Shown piece after piece: positions 5,106 through 6,882 of a DNA stretch of 6,882 bases (positions within the stretch are counted from its first letter, which is position 1; each line of letters opens with the position of its first letter). This DNA comes from an uncultured bacterium (lineage in GTDB: Bacteria > Patescibacteria > ABY1 > SG8-24 > 2-12-FULL-60-25). The stretch lies in NCBI GenBank assembly GCA_937863195.1, contig CALMET010000108.1, forward strand, positions 1 to 6,882. The letters run 5' to 3'. Below the pieces are notes generated by a model. It searched no databases. It had not been told where the DNA came from and saw nothing but the letters and a program-made list of their open reading frames with translations. The position numbers and the translations under genes were made by a program.

Positions 5106-6882
5106 ATGTTCACCTTTGAACGACTACGCACGTCCCTTTCATCACAAAGAGGAAAGAAGTTTTTTGCAACGGCAATGGTTGCGCTGTTCGCCATTTTTAT
5201 GGTGATGGGTTCAACCGAGTACGCATTTGCCCAAGGGTCAGGCAGCGTGGTCCCTGCAACGACACCAGCGCCTGCTGTCACGCCTACTGAAACGACGAAC
5301 AATATCGTACAGTCACAAGCGAATGACCGAACAAGCGCTGCTTGTAGCGGTCCAGTTACTGGTTTCATTTGTGAGGGTATTGCATCAATCCTGGGTCTTG
5401 TCGCCAATCTCATTGGCAGCATGATTCTTTTGGTTATTAGTGTCTTGATTGCATTCGCTCAATACAACGGCTTCTCAGATGCGATGCCCGTCGTTCAAGG
5501 CTGGATCGTCGTACGTGATACGACAAACATGTTCTTTATCATCGTTCTCTTATTGACCGCCTTTGCCACCGTTATCGGTCGAGATGAGTTTCATTATGAA
5601 AAAGTGTTGCCTAAGCTTTTGTTACAAGCGGTATTGATCAATTTTTCAAAAACGCTGATTCAACTCTTGATTGATTTTTCACAGGTCGTGATGTTGACCT
5701 TCGTAAATGCTTTTGCTCAGTCGGCTGCCGGTAATTTTGTGTATGCATTAGGTCTGGATAAAATGATGCAGTTTAACCCCACTGGTACTACTCCGGCACA
5801 GTTCGCAAATATTATCCTTGCCTATGGCCTCGCTATCTTCTTCATGTCGATCGCTTTGGGCGTTGTCATCATCCTGACGTGTTATCTCGTTTATCGTATC
5901 GTTGCGTTATGGATCACCCTGATTCTTGCTCCGCTAGCGTTTTTTGCCTCGGCTCTACCAGAGAAATTGCAGCGCGGGATGGGAGCCGTCACAGGCGAAT
6001 ATTGGAAGCGCTTAACGGGCCTACTTACTGGTGGACCTGTTATTGCCTTTTTCTTATGGCTCACACTTGCGATCACTCAGAGATCTTCGCAGGAAGCTAA
6101 TTCTCAGACTGCCGCTACGGGCCTCTCTGCCGCGCTCAATCTCACGCGCCCTTCTACAGGTGCCGAAGGAGGTGTTGCTGGTGCGGCTGATTCCGCAGTT
6201 GGTGCCACATTTGGATTTATTACTGCCATCGCGGATTCAAACCATGTTATCTCGTTTGTCGTTGGTATCGCGTTGATGTTAGCCGCTCTTGATACGGCCG
6301 TTGCTTCGGCAGCCGCTATGGGTGGGTTGGCTGGTGTTATTGCAAGTAAAACGAAGTCATTGGCAAAGGGAGTTGTTAAGGCCCCATATACCCTAGGTAA
6401 AGGAGCAGTAAAAGGCGCTGCTCGTGGTGCGCGCGCTGCCGGCAGATTAGGCTACAACATCGCTGATCAGCAATTAGCTAAACGAACTGGGAACAGTCTT
6501 TCGCGTCGTATTGGTGTTGCGGGTGTTAAGGCTATGGGCTATGCGAGCTCAGTGCCATTAGTTGGTGGTGCTATCCGACGTACAGACAAATATCAAAAAG
6601 CTGAGTCTGGTCTTACGCAATTCGCTGGTCGTGTAGAAAGTCGAACAAAAGAACTTACGGATGCAGATAAAAAACGTGCTGCTAACCTCGCGGGGCTAGC
6701 AAGAAGTGGTACTGAAGAACAAGAGCTCTTAGAGATTGCTCGCGCAGGCACGCTTACGCGAGGTTCGATCGGTATGGCTTATTCAGAACAGGTTGGTGAA
6801 GCAGAGTTTGCAGGCAAGTTAGCTGACACTGCATTGAATGAAAGGCTCTATAAAGAGAGAAAACATGAGTATGTTAAAGTAG
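5106..6882 (+). CDS. VirB6/TrbL-like polytopic membrane protein (partial, 592+ residues)
   Basis: My reading is open from ATG 5106 to the right edge (592 codons plus one base). Residues 19-42 form a signal peptide or first membrane segment ending in AFAQG, followed by a Pro/Thr-rich linker (about 47-75) and a cysteine pair, Cys80 and Cys89. Membrane segments follow at about 92-119, 141-158, 168-203 (one or two), 234-284 (two), 303-323 and 379-411. Conserved-looking stretches include GWIVVRDTTNMFFI at 132-145, LINFSKT at 177-183 and IDFSQVVMLTFVNAF at 189-203. From about 415 the protein is soluble and basic, with Gly-Ala-Lys segments (KGVVKAP, GKGAVKGAARGA), then a charged helical part to the edge. 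This layout resembles VirB6/TrbL channel subunits of type IV secretion systems, and I recall similar proteins from Patescibacteria genomes, often near VirB4-like ATPases. The exact role is inferred. The start is set by the upstream promoter and the signal segment; no Shine-Dalgarno sequence is seen. Confidence 0.75.
   Translation, partial: MFTFERLRTSLSSQRGKKFFATAMVALFAIFMVMGSTEYAFAQGSGSVVPATTPAPAVTPTETTNNIVQSQANDRTSAACSGPVTGFICEGIASILGLVANLIGSMILLVISVLIAFAQYNGFSDAMPVVQGWIVVRDTTNMFFIIVLLLTAFATVIGRDEFHYEKVLPKLLLQAVLINFSKTLIQLLIDFSQVVMLTFVNAFAQSAAGNFVYALGLDKMMQFNPTGTTPAQFANIILAYGLAIFFMSIALGVVIILTCYLVYRIVALWITLILAPLAFFASALPEKLQRGMGAVTGEYWKRLTGLLTGGPVIAFFLWLTLAITQRSSQEANSQTAATGLSAALNLTRPSTGAEGGVAGAADSAVGATFGFITAIADSNHVISFVVGIALMLAALDTAVASAAAMGGLAGVIASKTKSLAKGVVKAPYTLGKGAVKGAARGARAAGRLGYNIADQQLAKRTGNSLSRRIGVAGVKAMGYASSVPLVGGAIRRTDKYQKAESGLTQFAGRVESRTKELTDADKKRAANLAGLARSGTEEQELLEIARAGTLTRGSIGMAYSEQVGEAEFAGKLADTALNERLYKERKHEYVKV

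Noticed and set aside
5054..5422. Minus-strand open frame opposite the start of the VirB6-like gene
   Set aside because: The plus frame has a signal segment, promoter and continuous membrane protein. The minus frame shows no recognisable features.

Overview
The window looks like chromosomal DNA of a bacterium with a small genome, most likely of the Candidate Phyla Radiation (Patescibacteria). This is an inference. It rests on the style of the LCP-family protein (GIGG-GHDG and LTDT in place of the usual Arg-Asp-Thr), on a large VirB6/TrbL-like membrane protein of a type I associate with these genomes, on tight gene packing with overlaps, and on the scarcity of Shine-Dalgarno sites. TGA is the stop codon of three genes (pth, the LCP gene and the first small membrane gene), so the code that reads TGA as glycine (Gracilibacteria/Absconditabacteria) is not in use.

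Layout from left to right. On the minus strand, 1-714 holds the N-terminal 238 residues of dprA (its 3' end lies off the left edge), and 704-1300 holds pth. The two overlap by 11 bases and are read pth then dprA. On the plus strand, 1315-1611 and 1617-1997 are two small membrane-protein genes. They are tandem paralogues that align without gaps over 98 residues and share a Cys-x4-Cys loop. A strong hairpin plus T-run at 1975-2004 ends them and separates them from the convergent minus-strand pair: der (2006-3490) and, upstream of it, an LCP (LytR-CpsA-Psr) gene (3465-4958). These two overlap by 26 bases. A divergent intergenic region at 4959-5105 carries a good sigma70-like promoter for the LCP-der unit and an extended -10 element for the rightward gene. 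From 5106 to the right edge runs a VirB6/TrbL-like polytopic membrane protein, at least 592 residues long and still open at the edge.

How the genes fit together. Pth recycles peptidyl-tRNA and Der is a ribosome-assembly GTPase, so both serve translation. DprA loads RecA onto incoming single-stranded DNA in transformation. The LCP protein attaches glycopolymers to the wall. The VirB6-like protein is probably part of a type IV secretion or pilus-like envelope complex. The paralogue pair sits between two minus-strand housekeeping units, is convergent with one and divergent from the other, and is the least explained part of the window. No RNA genes, CRISPR arrays, insertion sequences or gene-free stretches above 300 bases were seen.
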